64,000 bases of DNA from Shimia_B sp038527375 (GCA_038527375.1 JBCBFU010000006.1:1-64000), one strand, 5' to 3'; positions 9,282-17,836 are shown, numbered from the stretch's first letter. A program made the numbers and translations. The notes: a model not told the origin generated them from the letters alone.

Positions 9282-9608
9282 CTATTCCACGGCGCGGATC
9301 AGTTTGCGTTCCAGCACGCGCAGCACGGTCTTGAGGTCCGCGCCGCGTTTGAGGACCTGACCCTCTGGCCCGATCACGGCATACATGCCCTGACGTCCCC
9401 GCAGCTTGGGCCGCTTTTCGATCCGGTAGAGCGGGTTTTCGGCGGTCCGGCGGAAGACCGAGAAGACGGCCACGTCGCGCAGGCTGGAGATCCCGTAATC
9501 GCGCCATTCGCCCGCCGCCACCATGCGCCCGTAGAGCGACAGGATGAGGCTGAGTTCGGTGCGGTGGAAGCTGACCTGTTCGGGCAGGCGGAACGGGGTT
9601 GGGGTCAT
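9282..9608 (-). CDS. DUF2794 protein
   Basis: A 108-residue protein of the alphaproteobacterial family DUF2794, function unknown. Typical blocks are FHRTELSLILSLYGRMVAAGEWRDYGIS, AVFSVFRRTAENPLYRIEKRPKLRGRQG and LKRGADLKTVLRVLERKL. The reading frame opens at a TTG at 9623, but ATG 9608 has GAAGGG seven bases upstream and is preferred; ATG 9614 would sit too close to that site. Small, basic and soluble, with no signal peptide. Confidence 0.85.
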   Translation of the reverse strand: MTPTPFRLPEQVSFHRTELSLILSLYGRMVAAGEWRDYGISSLRDVAVFSVFRRTAENPLYRIEKRPKLRGRQGMYAVIGPEGQVLKRGADLKTVLRVLERKLIRAVE

Positions 9609-9849
9609 GTTCATACCCTTCAAGAGTTGCGTGTCTTTGGGCGCAAATCAAGTGCCCGCATTTTGCCGCGAAATGACCGTGGGAATGCTGCGCGCTGTCC
9701 CCGGATTCGCCGTGGTGGCCCGCGATACAGATCGGGCAACGCAGGGCACCCCGGTCCTGTCGCTATCAGCCCCCACCCAGTGCGGCGGGGCTGGGGTGTT
9801 CCTGCCTGCAACGTTCCCTTGCTCTGACGCCTTTTGATGAGCTGCGCGC

Positions 9850-11541
9850 TCAGGCAAATTGGCCTTGGCAGAACCACCCCCCGGACACGCCTGCGCCATG
9901 GGCGTAATAGAGCCACAGGCGCGTGCCGTCCTGGGTCATCACATCCCAATAGTCACGTGTGCCGCTGCGCCAGTTGCGGTCATCGAGCCACCATTCCGGC
10001 GCGATCCGTTCGGGGCCGCGGGCATGGGCGGTCTGATGGGTGCGCCCGCGCCAGCGGAATTGATCGGGCATGGCTGGTGTATCGGGGGCGTCCACCAGTT
10101 CGACCGGAAAGAGCGTCAGGGGCCGGGGTTGTTCCATCACCTGCCAGCCGTCGTATTCCGGTTCTGTGAAGGCGGCGGCGACGGTTTGGTACGCCTTTTC
10201 GGGGATGTGGGAGGAGGCCGGGTGGAAGCGCGTGATCGCCTCGAGCCCCACGCGCGCGCCGAGGCGGCCCATGAGATCTTCGGTGGCGGAGCCTTGGGTG
10301 GCGGCGACTTGCACCGCGGCACCCGGGATGCGGCGGGTTTGTTCGGGGCGGATGGGTTCGTGCACGGTCGCGATCAGGCGCAGCATGTCGATGCCGTAGC
10401 CTGCGTCGATATCGTCGATCTTCATAGCGAGAAGCGGGCGGATGCGGTCGGGTTCGGGGGACGGGCGGGCCAGCCCGACCTCGATCCAGCGCATGGACTG
10501 GTCGGTGCGGTAGGCCTCGAGCCGGACCCGACGCGCGCCGCGCCCGGCGTCGCGTAGGTGTTTGCCCAGCGTAGGCAGCATCCGGTCGATCCCGGCCAGC
10601 AGGTCATCGGCCAGCCCGATGGGATCGGGGAAGGACAGCCGGACCGAGTGGTTGCGGGGTGGTTTCGCTGGAGAGATCGGTTCGGCCAGAAGCCCCAGCG
10701 CTTGATCCATGCGCTGACCCAGCTGTTGCCCGAAGCGGCGCACGAGGGGGCCGCGCGGTTGGTTCAACACGTCTTCGATCCGGCGCAGGCCCACGCGGTT
10801 CAGCTCGGCCACCGTCTTGTCATCCAGCCTGAGGGCCGCCACGGGCAGCAAGCGGATCGCGGCGCGGGTCTGGCCCGGGGCGGCGACGCGCGCCTGCCGG
10901 GTGCGGAGTGCCACGACTTGGGGTGCGGCCCCGCCTTTTTCCCAGTTGCGGCGCTTCACGGCGCGGGCGCGGGTGGCGTAAGCCTCCTGATCAATGGCGT
11001 CGCCCGAGCGCGCGGTTGACGGGCCTTGGCCCGCGTAATGCGCCAGCGCCCAGGCCGCGCCCATGGTGTCGGCGATACCCATCTGCACGGTCAGGCCAAA
11101 GCGGGCGCAGTCATCTTCGACAAGGTCGAGCACGCCGTCTTCGCCACCAAAGAGGTGGGCGGCCCCGGTGAGGTCGATGGCCAGCCCGGTGGGTCCGGTT
11201 TCCGACACCCAGGGTGACAGTTTGCCCGCCCAGCGGCGCAGGTGGGTGAGGAAGACCGCATCGGCCTGCGGCACCTCGGTATGGGTGACGAGGCCCGGGC
11301 ACATGGCCAGCGCGTCGCGCAGCGGTTGGCCGAGGCGCAGGCCCTGAGCCTCGGCCTCCTGCGACAGAAAACACAGGCTTTGCAGGTTGCCGGTTTCGCG
11401 CACGATGGCGAGCGGGCCGATATCCAACTGCCCCCGCGCGCGGCGCAGCATCCGTTCCGCGCCGAGCCGCGGGAACCAGAGGGCAAGGATACGGCGCGCC
11501 GGTTGATCCGTCAGCGCGGGGGTGTGGGTGTCGGGTGGCAT
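9850..11541 (-). CDS. imuB: ImuB-like Y-family polymerase homologue
   Basis: A 563-residue Y-family protein of the ImuB type, a partner in error-prone lesion bypass in bacteria that use ImuA-ImuB-DnaE2. The fold is recognisable from ILALWFPRLGAERMLRR, LGQPLRDALAMCPGL and the helix-hairpin-helix VAALRLDDKTVAELNRVGLRRIEDVL, but the catalytic acidic residues of DinB-type polymerases are absent, as expected for ImuB, which acts as a beta-clamp-binding hub. A LexA-type box lies 18 bases before the start codon. The usual neighbours imuA and dnaE2 are not adjacent: a cytochrome gene lies upstream and DUF2794 downstream. Confidence 0.9.
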   Translation of the reverse strand: MPPDTHTPALTDQPARRILALWFPRLGAERMLRRARGQLDIGPLAIVRETGNLQSLCFLSQEAEAQGLRLGQPLRDALAMCPGLVTHTEVPQADAVFLTHLRRWAGKLSPWVSETGPTGLAIDLTGAAHLFGGEDGVLDLVEDDCARFGLTVQMGIADTMGAAWALAHYAGQGPSTARSGDAIDQEAYATRARAVKRRNWEKGGAAPQVVALRTRQARVAAPGQTRAAIRLLPVAALRLDDKTVAELNRVGLRRIEDVLNQPRGPLVRRFGQQLGQRMDQALGLLAEPISPAKPPRNHSVRLSFPDPIGLADDLLAGIDRMLPTLGKHLRDAGRGARRVRLEAYRTDQSMRWIEVGLARPSPEPDRIRPLLAMKIDDIDAGYGIDMLRLIATVHEPIRPEQTRRIPGAAVQVAATQGSATEDLMGRLGARVGLEAITRFHPASSHIPEKAYQTVAAAFTEPEYDGWQVMEQPRPLTLFPVELVDAPDTPAMPDQFRWRGRTHQTAHARGPERIAPEWWLDDRNWRSGTRDYWDVMTQDGTRLWLYYAHGAGVSGGWFCQGQFA

Positions 11542-11558
11542 GATCTGTGGCAGCAGAT

Positions 11559-11573
11559 GTTCCTATTATGTTC
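11559..11573 (-). promoter_or_regulatory. LexA-type SOS operator upstream of imuB
   Basis: The plus strand reads GTTCCTATTATGTTC, an exact match to the alphaproteobacterial LexA consensus GTTC-N7-GTTC. It sits 18-32 bases upstream of the imuB start, where it would cover the promoter or transcription start. The divergent cytochrome gene begins 70 bases away and might also be affected. Confidence 0.85.
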
Positions 11574-11642
11574 ACATTGCGCGATTCCCCTTGCGGAGTC
11601 GAGGGGCGTCGGGTTTGGCTGCGCGCAAGCAGGGAGGATGTG

Positions 11643-12080
11643 ATGGTGCGATACGGGATCTTGGCAGGTGCGCTGGCTGTTATGGCCACAACCACGTTGG
11701 CCCATACCGGCGTCAAGGACGCGCAGGTTCTGGCGCGGATGGAGGTGATGAAGCGGATCGGGGATGCGACCGATGCGTTGGAGGATATCGCGACGGGCCG
11801 CGTGGCCTTTGACGCGGGCGCGGTTGCTGCGGCGCGGGCATCGCTGCTGGCTGCTGGCGGTGAGACGATTGCGGTGTTCACGCCGCCGGCAGACGATCCC
11901 AAATCCGAGGCGCGGCGCGCGATTTGGGACAGTTTCGACCGCTTCGAGGCGCTGACGCAGGATATGATCATGGCGACGGACGCGTTGGACCCCACCGACA
12001 GCGCGGCGTTCGCAGCGCAGTATTCAAAGATCGAAGCGACCTGCGTGGCCTGTCACAAGGCCTATCGCGCCAAGCGTTAG
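11643..12080 (+). CDS. Cytochrome c' family protein
   Basis: A 145-residue periplasmic haem protein. Residues 1-20 form a signal peptide ending TTTLA. The haem site CVACHKAYR lies at the extreme C-terminus and the rest is a helical bundle, the layout of cytochrome c', a class that binds NO or CO or carries electrons. The ATG at 11643 has GGGAGG a few bases upstream. The longer frame to 11547 crosses the LexA box and is rejected. The stop overlaps the convergent I78-inhibitor stop by four bases. Confidence 0.88.
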   Translation: MVRYGILAGALAVMATTTLAHTGVKDAQVLARMEVMKRIGDATDALEDIATGRVAFDAGAVAAARASLLAAGGETIAVFTPPADDPKSEARRAIWDSFDRFEALTQDMIMATDALDPTDSAAFAAQYSKIEATCVACHKAYRAKR

Positions 12081-12400
12081 CCGCAGGTCAGGCGCACCAC
12101 GCGGTCCATATCGTCCATACCGATATTGAGCCGGTTTTCGAGGAAATCGAGCGTCACCACGTCCCCCGGACGCACCACGCGGACGGGGCCGAGGATTTCG
12201 ACATCCATGACCTGTTCGCGGGTCATGCCAACGGTGATGCCTGACTGCGCGATGCCGCAGGTGTCCGCGCCCACCCGGCTGGGGGGCGGCGCGCCGCGGA
12301 CGACAACGGCCTCGGCCTGACCGCTGCGGACGGCGCGGGGTGGGGCGGGTTGGCAGGCGGTCAAAACGACGAGGGCGGCAAGGATCACGAAGCGCATCAT
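12077..12400 (-). CDS. I78-type peptidase-inhibitor lipoprotein
   Basis: A 107-residue lipoprotein. The lipobox LTAC (Cys16) follows a short hydrophobic segment. The mature part matches the inhibitor I78 pattern: a Cys near the start (ADTCGIAQ), then VRVVRPGDVVTLDFLENRLNIGMD and a final LTCG, so a disulfide is likely. Characterised I78 members inhibit serine peptidases; here it would sit in the periplasm anchored to a membrane. Start may be 12400 or 12397 (two ATGs in tandem). Assignment rests on pattern recognition rather than a search. Confidence 0.72.
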   Translation of the reverse strand: MMRFVILAALVVLTACQPAPPRAVRSGQAEAVVVRGAPPPSRVGADTCGIAQSGITVGMTREQVMDVEILGPVRVVRPGDVVTLDFLENRLNIGMDDMDRVVRLTCG

Positions 12401-12521
12401 GGTGTCTTTAAGCCCGCTGACCGCGTGTCAGGCAAGAGGCGATCAGACACAGGTGTGCGGAAACATTTGCAAAAAAGCGGTCTGTGGGCTTTGCTCGGGT
12501 CGAAATAAGGGAGGACATCAC

Positions 12522-13634
12522 ATGCGCACACGTGCCGCTGTTGCGACCGCTGCGGGCAAACCGCTGGAGATCATGGAGGTCAATCTGGACGGCCCGCGCG
12601 CGGGCGAGGTTCTGGTTGAGATCAAGGCGACCGGGATTTGCCACACCGACGAATTCACGCTGTCAGGCGCAGACCCCGAGGGCATGTTCCCTGCCATTCT
12701 GGGCCATGAGGGCGCGGGCGTGGTGGTCGATGTGGGTCCCGGCGTTACGAGCCTGAAGAAGGGCGATCACGTGATCCCGCTCTACACCCCGGAGTGCCGG
12801 GAGTGCGATTACTGCCTGCATCCCAAGACGAACCTGTGTCAGGCGATCCGGTCCACCCAAGGCCAAGGCGTGATGCCGGACGGCACCTCGCGGTTTTCGA
12901 CGCTCGATGGGGATCCGATCCTGCACTACATGGGCTGTTCGACTTTCGCGAACCACACGGTCCTGCCCGAGATCGCGCTGGCCAAGGTGCGCGAGGACGC
13001 GCCCTTCGACAAGATTTGCTACATCGGCTGCGGTGTCACGACAGGCATCGGCGCGGTGATTAATACAGCGAAGGTCGAGATCGGGTCGCGCTGCGTGGTC
13101 TTTGGTCTGGGTGGCATCGGGTTGAACGTGATCCAGGGTCTGCGTCTGGCCGGGGCGGATCAGATCGTGGGCGTGGACCTGAACCCGTCCAAGGTGCCCA
13201 TGGCCGAGAAATTCGGGATGACCGATTTTGTGAACCCCAAGGAGGTCGAAGGCGATCTGGTGCCTTACCTCGTCGATCTGACCGGGGGCGGTGCGGATTA
13301 CTCGTTTGATGCCACGGGCAACGTGCAGGTGATGCGCGACGCGCTGGAATGCGCGCACAAGGGCTGGGGCGAGTCGATCATTATCGGTGTGGCGCCTGCG
13401 GGGGCCGAAATCTCGACCCGTCCGTTCCAGCTGGTGACCGGTCGGTCGTGGCGCGGCACGGCCTTTGGCGGTGCGCGGGGTCGTACGGACGTGCCCAAGA
13501 TCGTGGACTGGTACATGGACGGGAAGATCGAGATCGACCCGATGATCACGCACACGATGGGTCTCGATGACATCAACCACGGTTTTGACCTGATGCACAA
13601 AGGTGAATCGATCCGGTCGGTGGTGGTCTACTGA
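12522..13634 (+). CDS. frmA: S-(hydroxymethyl)glutathione dehydrogenase / class III alcohol dehydrogenase
   Basis: A 370-residue zinc- and NAD-dependent enzyme that oxidises S-hydroxymethylglutathione, the adduct of formaldehyde and glutathione. Catalytic-zinc residues appear in TGICHTDEFTLSG and GHEGAG, the structural-zinc Cys cluster in PECRECDYCLHPKTNLC, and the NAD site in VFGLGGIGLNVIQG. ATG 12522 follows AGGGAGG. S-formylglutathione hydrolase, the next enzyme, lies about 3 kb downstream on the same strand beyond a glycosyltransferase and a TetR locus. In Rhodobacterales this pathway handles formaldehyde from C1 and methylated-amine metabolism; adhI and flhA are alternative names. Confidence 0.97.
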   Translation: MRTRAAVATAAGKPLEIMEVNLDGPRAGEVLVEIKATGICHTDEFTLSGADPEGMFPAILGHEGAGVVVDVGPGVTSLKKGDHVIPLYTPECRECDYCLHPKTNLCQAIRSTQGQGVMPDGTSRFSTLDGDPILHYMGCSTFANHTVLPEIALAKVREDAPFDKICYIGCGVTTGIGAVINTAKVEIGSRCVVFGLGGIGLNVIQGLRLAGADQIVGVDLNPSKVPMAEKFGMTDFVNPKEVEGDLVPYLVDLTGGGADYSFDATGNVQVMRDALECAHKGWGESIIIGVAPAGAEISTRPFQLVTGRSWRGTAFGGARGRTDVPKIVDWYMDGKIEIDPMITHTMGLDDINHGFDLMHKGESIRSVVVY

Positions 13635-13641
13635 TCAGCCG

Positions 13642-14553
13642 TTAGTTCGAGGTGCCAAAGAGCGTCTCGGCCCGGTGGAGCAGGTCGAGCCAGCGGCGTG
13701 ATTTCACATCGCGATAGACAAAAGGCCGGCGGACCGAGGGGTCTGCCGGTGTCAGCCAGTCTTCTGCAATTGGATAGCTGCCCGGTGCGCGGGATTTCAG
13801 CGCAGCGACCTCATCCGCCGTCATCGGAGTAAACCCGCGGGGTTTACCCTGTCCGCGCTTGTGGGCGATCCGCGTGGCGAGCGTGTTTTGCTTGCGGTGG
13901 CGGAAGAACGGAACCTCGGGCGCGAAGAAGGTCAGCGGGTGCGGCATCGCGGGCATGGGGCCAAAGAGGTCGCGCGCCTGTTCGCGGTTTTCAGCCTCGC
14001 CATTCAGGAACTGCCAGCCCGCGGCGCGGAGGCGCCCTACATGACCGATGGCCACGTCGAAATAGGATAACGTGGTTTTGCGATTGGCCGGGAGCCGGCC
14101 TTCGGGCGTGACGAAACGGTCGGGCGAGGCACGGAATTCGACCTCGCGCCGAAACCGGAACAGGCGGGCCTGTTTCCAGAAGATCGGGCACAGAAACGCC
14201 GCGCGCGGGTGCGCGTCCCAGATGGCGGCCATGTCTGTCATTTCGGTCGCCGTGATATCGCGGACGATTTGCATGTCGTCCTGCAGGAACATCAGCCAAT
14301 CGCCCTCAGCCTGATCCAGCGCGAATTGCATGTTCCCGTAGAGCCCGCCGTGGCGCGACGTGTCGCCCGGATCGCGGCGCACCGCGCGGTCGCCGAGGCT
14401 GTCGAGCAGCGCGAGCGTTTGGGGATCGTCTGAGCCATCGTCATAGACCCGAAGTCGTGCATCAGGCGCATGACGCAGCACAGAAGCCACGCAGTCGCCC
14501 AGATAGTCTGGGCGGTTGTACGAGAAGACAGCGATATCCAGCGTTGGCGTCAT
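13642..14553 (-). CDS. Family 2-like glycosyltransferase
   Basis: A 303-residue GT-A-fold glycosyltransferase. The nucleotide-sugar site shows as DIAVFSYNRPDYLGDCVASVL and VYDDGSDD at the N-terminus and the metal-binding DxD-type element as MFLQDDMQ near residue 95. The C-terminal half is unusual and basic, with no membrane segments, so the enzyme is probably cytosolic or peripheral. No other polysaccharide gene is nearby, so acceptor and sugar cannot be inferred. It ends seven bases from the convergent frmA gene. Confidence 0.8.
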   Translation of the reverse strand: MTPTLDIAVFSYNRPDYLGDCVASVLRHAPDARLRVYDDGSDDPQTLALLDSLGDRAVRRDPGDTSRHGGLYGNMQFALDQAEGDWLMFLQDDMQIVRDITATEMTDMAAIWDAHPRAAFLCPIFWKQARLFRFRREVEFRASPDRFVTPEGRLPANRKTTLSYFDVAIGHVGRLRAAGWQFLNGEAENREQARDLFGPMPAMPHPLTFFAPEVPFFRHRKQNTLATRIAHKRGQGKPRGFTPMTADEVAALKSRAPGSYPIAEDWLTPADPSVRRPFVYRDVKSRRWLDLLHRAETLFGTSN

Positions 14554-14590
14554 GCGGCCCTATGTGCCGCGAAGCCCGCAATCGGGCAAG

Positions 14591-15208
14591 TCAGGTCGCG
14601 TAATGGGACAGAAACATCCCCGCCGCGCCCTCGACCACCTTGGCGCGGTCAGTGTCCGAAATATCGCCATGTACGCCCAGCATCACGCGCATCATCAGCC
14701 AGGATTCGCAGAGGCTGGCGAATTGGTTGGCGGCAAAGACCTTGTCCGGGATATTGAGTTGACCACGCGCCTCGGCGGCTTCGAAATAGGGGACGAGCGT
14801 GCGTTCGATCAGGAGCGGCCCGGCCTCGTAGAAGCGTTGGCCGAGCTCTTGGAAATTCGGGGTTTCGCTGATGCCCATCCGATACATCTGCTGCCCGAAT
14901 TCGCTGACAAAGATGTTCACCAGTGTTTCGGCGATGCAGGGCATGACCTCGGACGGGGGGGCGCCAAAGTCGATGACGTCGAGCGCGTCGGAGGCCTTTG
15001 CGGCGGCTTCGCGCTCCATCACCTCGACAAAGAGGAGGCGCTTGTCCGGGAAGTAGGAATAGAGCGTTGCCTTGGACACGCCGGCGGTGCGGGCGATGTC
15101 ATCCACGCTGGCGCGGTCGAACCCCGTTGCCAGAAAGACCTCGCGCGCGCCTTGCACAACCTGATCGAATTTGCGGCCCTTGCGGACCTGAGGGGTCGTG
15201 TTCGGCAT
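14591..15208 (-). CDS. TetR-family repressor
   Basis: A 205-residue regulator. The N-terminal helix-turn-helix RASVDDIARTAGVSKATLYSYFPDK is typical of TetR; the C-terminal ligand domain (about 80-205) is unassigned. The ATG at 15208 begins MPNTTPQVRKG; the 18-residue extension to 15262 is not supported. The gene lies 73 bases after a small secreted-protein gene on the same strand. A cluster of TGAAC-N6-GTTCA palindromes lies upstream of that gene and in front of the divergent AEC transporter. Autoregulation and control of the transporter are the likely roles (inference). Confidence 0.9.
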   Translation of the reverse strand: MPNTTPQVRKGRKFDQVVQGAREVFLATGFDRASVDDIARTAGVSKATLYSYFPDKRLLFVEVMEREAAAKASDALDVIDFGAPPSEVMPCIAETLVNIFVSEFGQQMYRMGISETPNFQELGQRFYEAGPLLIERTLVPYFEAAEARGQLNIPDKVFAANQFASLCESWLMMRVMLGVHGDISDTDRAKVVEGAAGMFLSHYAT

Positions 15209-15281
15209 GGTCTTTTGGGGTCCTCCCTTGCCGGGGCAGCTTAACCAATGCGGTTCCGCCACGGCAAGGGAGGGGGAGAGG

Positions 15282-15455
15282 TCACTCGCCCGTGACGTTG
15301 GGGAGAACGGTGACCGAAGAGGTGCTTCCTTGGGTGGTGGGCGCCTCGGGGAAGGTCAGGTTGGGGATCATGGTCGAGAACGTTGGAATACCGCCTGCGG
15401 AGGCGGCGGACGCGGTCACGGTCAGGGCAAGTGCGGCGGCGAGAATGCGGGTCAT
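15282..15455 (-). CDS. Small secreted protein (57 aa)
   Basis: A short gene with a strong ribosome site (AAAGGAG, seven bases before ATG 15455). Residues 1-20 (MTRILAAALALTVTASAASA) form a clean signal peptide; the 37-residue mature part is rich in Pro, Thr and Ser with no Cys. It matches no family I know. It is first in a likely two-gene unit with the TetR repressor and lies directly behind the operator palindromes, so it may be induced with the AEC transporter. Confidence 0.65.
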   Translation of the reverse strand: MTRILAAALALTVTASAASAGGIPTFSTMIPNLTFPEAPTTQGSTSSVTVLPNVTGE

Positions 15456-15484
15456 GGGAGGTCTCCTTTCAAGCGTTTTCAAAC

Positions 15485-15500
15485 TGAACTGTTCGGTTCA
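15485..15500. promoter_or_regulatory. TetR-type operator palindrome 1
   Basis: TGAAC-N6-GTTCA inverted repeat between the small secreted-protein gene and the AEC transporter. It shares the half-site AAACTGAACYG with two further copies at 15522-15532 (inverted) and 15541-15551. Confidence 0.65.
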
Positions 15501-15521
15501 TTACAGCCTATCTAAACCCCA

Positions 15522-15560
15522 CGGTTCAGTTTGCAAGGGAAAACTGAACCGGGAAGTTCA
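15522..15560. promoter_or_regulatory. TetR-type operator palindrome 2 and inverted half-site
   Basis: A second TGAAC-N6-GTTCA palindrome occupies 15545-15560. Its left half, AAACTGAACCG at 15541-15551, is also paired with a perfect inverted copy at 15522-15532 (11-bp arms, 8-base spacer). The array lies 57-95 bases upstream of the AEC transporter ATG, where a repressor would block divergent promoters. Confidence 0.65.
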
Positions 15561-15616
15561 TTTTTTTGACTGGGCTGCTTCTTGTCGCTGTGTCGCTGTG
15601 CCGTTACCCCTTGGGG

Positions 15617-16552
15617 ATGCTGGCCATTTTCTTAAAGACGCTGCCGTTTTTTGCCCTGATCGGGCTGGGCTATGGCGCTGGGCGCACGCGGTTTTTCACC
15701 GAAGAGGCCACGGCCTATCTGACCAAGTTCGTGTTCTATTTCGCGCTGTCGGCCATGCTGTTTCGGTTTTCGGCGGACCTGTCTTTGGGCGCGATCTGGG
15801 ACTGGCCGTTCGTGTGGGCGTATCTGTGGGGGTCGGCGATTGTGTACCTGATCGCCACCGGCGTCGCGCTTCTGCGCTGGATCAGCATCGAAGAGGCCGC
15901 GGTCGAGGCGCAATGCGCGGTGATCGGCAATGTGGGTTTCCTGGGCATACCTATGCTGGCGCTCCTTTTGGGTGAGCCCGCGATTGGGCCGGTGATGATG
16001 GTTCTGGCGATTGATCTGATCATCTTCGGGTCGCTGATCGTGATCCTGATCACCGGGTCGCGGGATGGGCGGATGTCGCTGGGGATCTTGCGCACGGTGG
16101 GGCGGGGTCTGTTGTCGAACCCGATGATCGTGTCGATCAGTCTGGGGCTGGCGTGGTCGGCCACGGGGATGGACCTGCCGCGCCCGGTTCTGGAGTTCGT
16201 GGATATCCTAGGGTCGGCGGCAACGCCCGGGGCGCTGTTCGCGATTGGGGCCTCGCTGGCCTACAAGTCCGCCGAGAAGATACAGGTCGCGGGGTGGCTG
16301 AGTTTCTGCAAGCTGGTGCTGCATCCGATGGCCGTGGCCTTTGCGGCTCTGGTGATGTTCGATGTGGAACCCTATGCGGCGGGCGTTATGATCGCGGCGG
16401 CCGCGCTGCCGGTCGCGGGCAACGTCTATATTCTGGCGCAGCATTATGGCGTGGCCCCGACCCGTGTGAGCGCGTCCATTCTAATCTCTACCGCCGTTTC
16501 CGTGCTGACCGTCTCGGCGGTGATCGCATGGGTCGCTCCCCTGACAAGTTGA
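15617..16552 (+). CDS. AEC-family (auxin efflux carrier-like) permease
   Basis: A 311-residue inner-membrane protein with about ten hydrophobic helices in two five-helix halves, the pattern of AEC transporters (YGAGRTRFFTEEATAYLTKFVFYFALSAMLF at the start; ATPGALFAIGASLA and AAALPVAGNVYILAQHYG in the second half). Members move organic acids or similar anions; substrate unknown here. ATG 15617 is preferred to the TTG at 15566, which lies at the edge of the operator array, although its ribosome site is weak. Ten bases separate it from fghA, so the two may be co-transcribed. Confidence 0.88.
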   Translation: MLAIFLKTLPFFALIGLGYGAGRTRFFTEEATAYLTKFVFYFALSAMLFRFSADLSLGAIWDWPFVWAYLWGSAIVYLIATGVALLRWISIEEAAVEAQCAVIGNVGFLGIPMLALLLGEPAIGPVMMVLAIDLIIFGSLIVILITGSRDGRMSLGILRTVGRGLLSNPMIVSISLGLAWSATGMDLPRPVLEFVDILGSAATPGALFAIGASLAYKSAEKIQVAGWLSFCKLVLHPMAVAFAALVMFDVEPYAAGVMIAAAALPVAGNVYILAQHYGVAPTRVSASILISTAVSVLTVSAVIAWVAPLTS

Positions 16553-16562
16553 GGAAGACGAT

Positions 16563-17393
16563 ATGAAGACAGTGTCCGAGAATGCCTGCTTTGGCGGGGT
16601 GCAAGGGGTCTATAGCCACGCCTCTGAGGTGTGCGGGTGTGAGATGACCTTTGGCATGTTCTTGCCGCCACAGGCCAAGGACGGCCCGGTGCCGGTGCTG
16701 TGGTACCTGTCAGGGCTGACCTGCACGCATGAGAACGCGATGACCAAGGCGGGCGCGCAGGCTTGGGCGGCGGATGTGGGCATGGCTGTGGTCTTCCCCG
16801 ATACCTCGCCCCGGGGCGACGATGTGGCCGATGACGAGGCCTATGATCTGGGCAAGGGCGCGGGGTTCTACGTGAACGCGACCGAGGCGCCTTGGGCGCC
16901 CCATTTCAAGATGTGGGACTATGTGTCGGCCGAGCTGCCCGCGCTGGTGGGGGCCGAGTTTGCCGTGGACATGGACCGGCAGGGGATCACCGGGCATTCC
17001 ATGGGCGGCCACGGTGCGCTGACCATCGCGATGGCCCATCCCGGGCGGTTCGTGTCGGTGTCGGCCTTTGCGCCCATCGCCAACCCCACGGCGAGCGACT
17101 GGGGCCGCAAGCAATTGGGGGCCTATTTGGGCGGGGATGAGGGCAAGTGGGCCAAGCATGATGCGACGTTGCAGATGCGGGCAGCGGGGCTCGATGCGCC
17201 CTTGTTGATCGATCAGGGGGCGAGCGATCAGTTCCTCGACCTGCTGAAGCCTGAGGCCCTGGCCGAGGCGATCGCAGCCAAGCGCAACCCGGGCGCGTTC
17301 CGGATGCAGCCGGGCTACGACCATTCCTATTTCTTTGTCGCGACATTCATGCCCGACCACATTGCCCACCATGCCGAAGCGATGGGCCTGTGA
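16563..17393 (+). CDS. fghA: S-formylglutathione hydrolase
   Basis: A 276-residue alpha/beta-hydrolase that splits S-formylglutathione into formate and glutathione, the step after FrmA. The nucleophile elbow is GHSMGGHGA near residue 147, preceded by SGLTCTHENAMTKAG; the acid and His follow in IDQGASDQFL and YDHSYFF. GAGGAAG lies before ATG 16563. The last four bases overlap the GTG start of the DUF188 gene. Confidence 0.96.
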   Translation: MKTVSENACFGGVQGVYSHASEVCGCEMTFGMFLPPQAKDGPVPVLWYLSGLTCTHENAMTKAGAQAWAADVGMAVVFPDTSPRGDDVADDEAYDLGKGAGFYVNATEAPWAPHFKMWDYVSAELPALVGAEFAVDMDRQGITGHSMGGHGALTIAMAHPGRFVSVSAFAPIANPTASDWGRKQLGAYLGGDEGKWAKHDATLQMRAAGLDAPLLIDQGASDQFLDLLKPEALAEAIAAKRNPGAFRMQPGYDHSYFFVATFMPDHIAHHAEAMGL

Positions 17394-17836
17394 TCTACGT
17401 TGACGCCGACGCGTGCCCGGTAAAGGCCGAGGTCGAGCGTGTGGCGACACGGCACAAGATGCGGGCTGTCATGGTGTCGAACGGCGGCATCCGGCCATCG
17501 CAGAACCCGCTCATCGACATCAAGGTGGTCGAGGCCGGACCCGACGAGGCGGATAAGTGGATTGCCGATGAATGTGGTCCGGGCGACGTGGTCGTCACCG
17601 CGGATATCCCACTGGCCGCGCGCGCGGTGGAGGCTGGGGCGCTGGTTGTGAAACCCAACGGAGAGGCCCTGACCGCGCGCAATGTGGCACAGGCGCTGGC
17701 CACGCGCGATCTGATGACGGACCTGCGCGCCGCCGACCCGTTTCGGCAGGGCGGTGGGCGGCCTTTTTCCAAGGCCGATCGAAGCAATTTCCTGAACACG
17801 CTGGAGCGGCTGGTGCGGCAGGCAGGGGCCGCGTGA
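17390..17836 (+). CDS. YaiI/YqxD family protein (DUF188)
   Basis: A 148-residue soluble protein of family DUF188, distantly related to PIN-type nucleases. The N-terminal IYVDADACPVKAEVERVA and VVTADIPLAARAVEAGA hold the conserved acidic residues, and the GGGRPFSKADRSNFLNTLER tail is the family hallmark. Function is not established. It starts with GTG overlapping the fghA stop (GTGA). Confidence 0.9.
   Translation: MIYVDADACPVKAEVERVATRHKMRAVMVSNGGIRPSQNPLIDIKVVEAGPDEADKWIADECGPGDVVVTADIPLAARAVEAGALVVKPNGEALTARNVAQALATRDLMTDLRAADPFRQGGGRPFSKADRSNFLNTLERLVRQAGAA

Noticed and set aside
9770..9800. Imperfect hairpin downstream of imuB
   Set aside because: Stem needs a bulge and no T tract follows on the minus strand, so I do not call a terminator.
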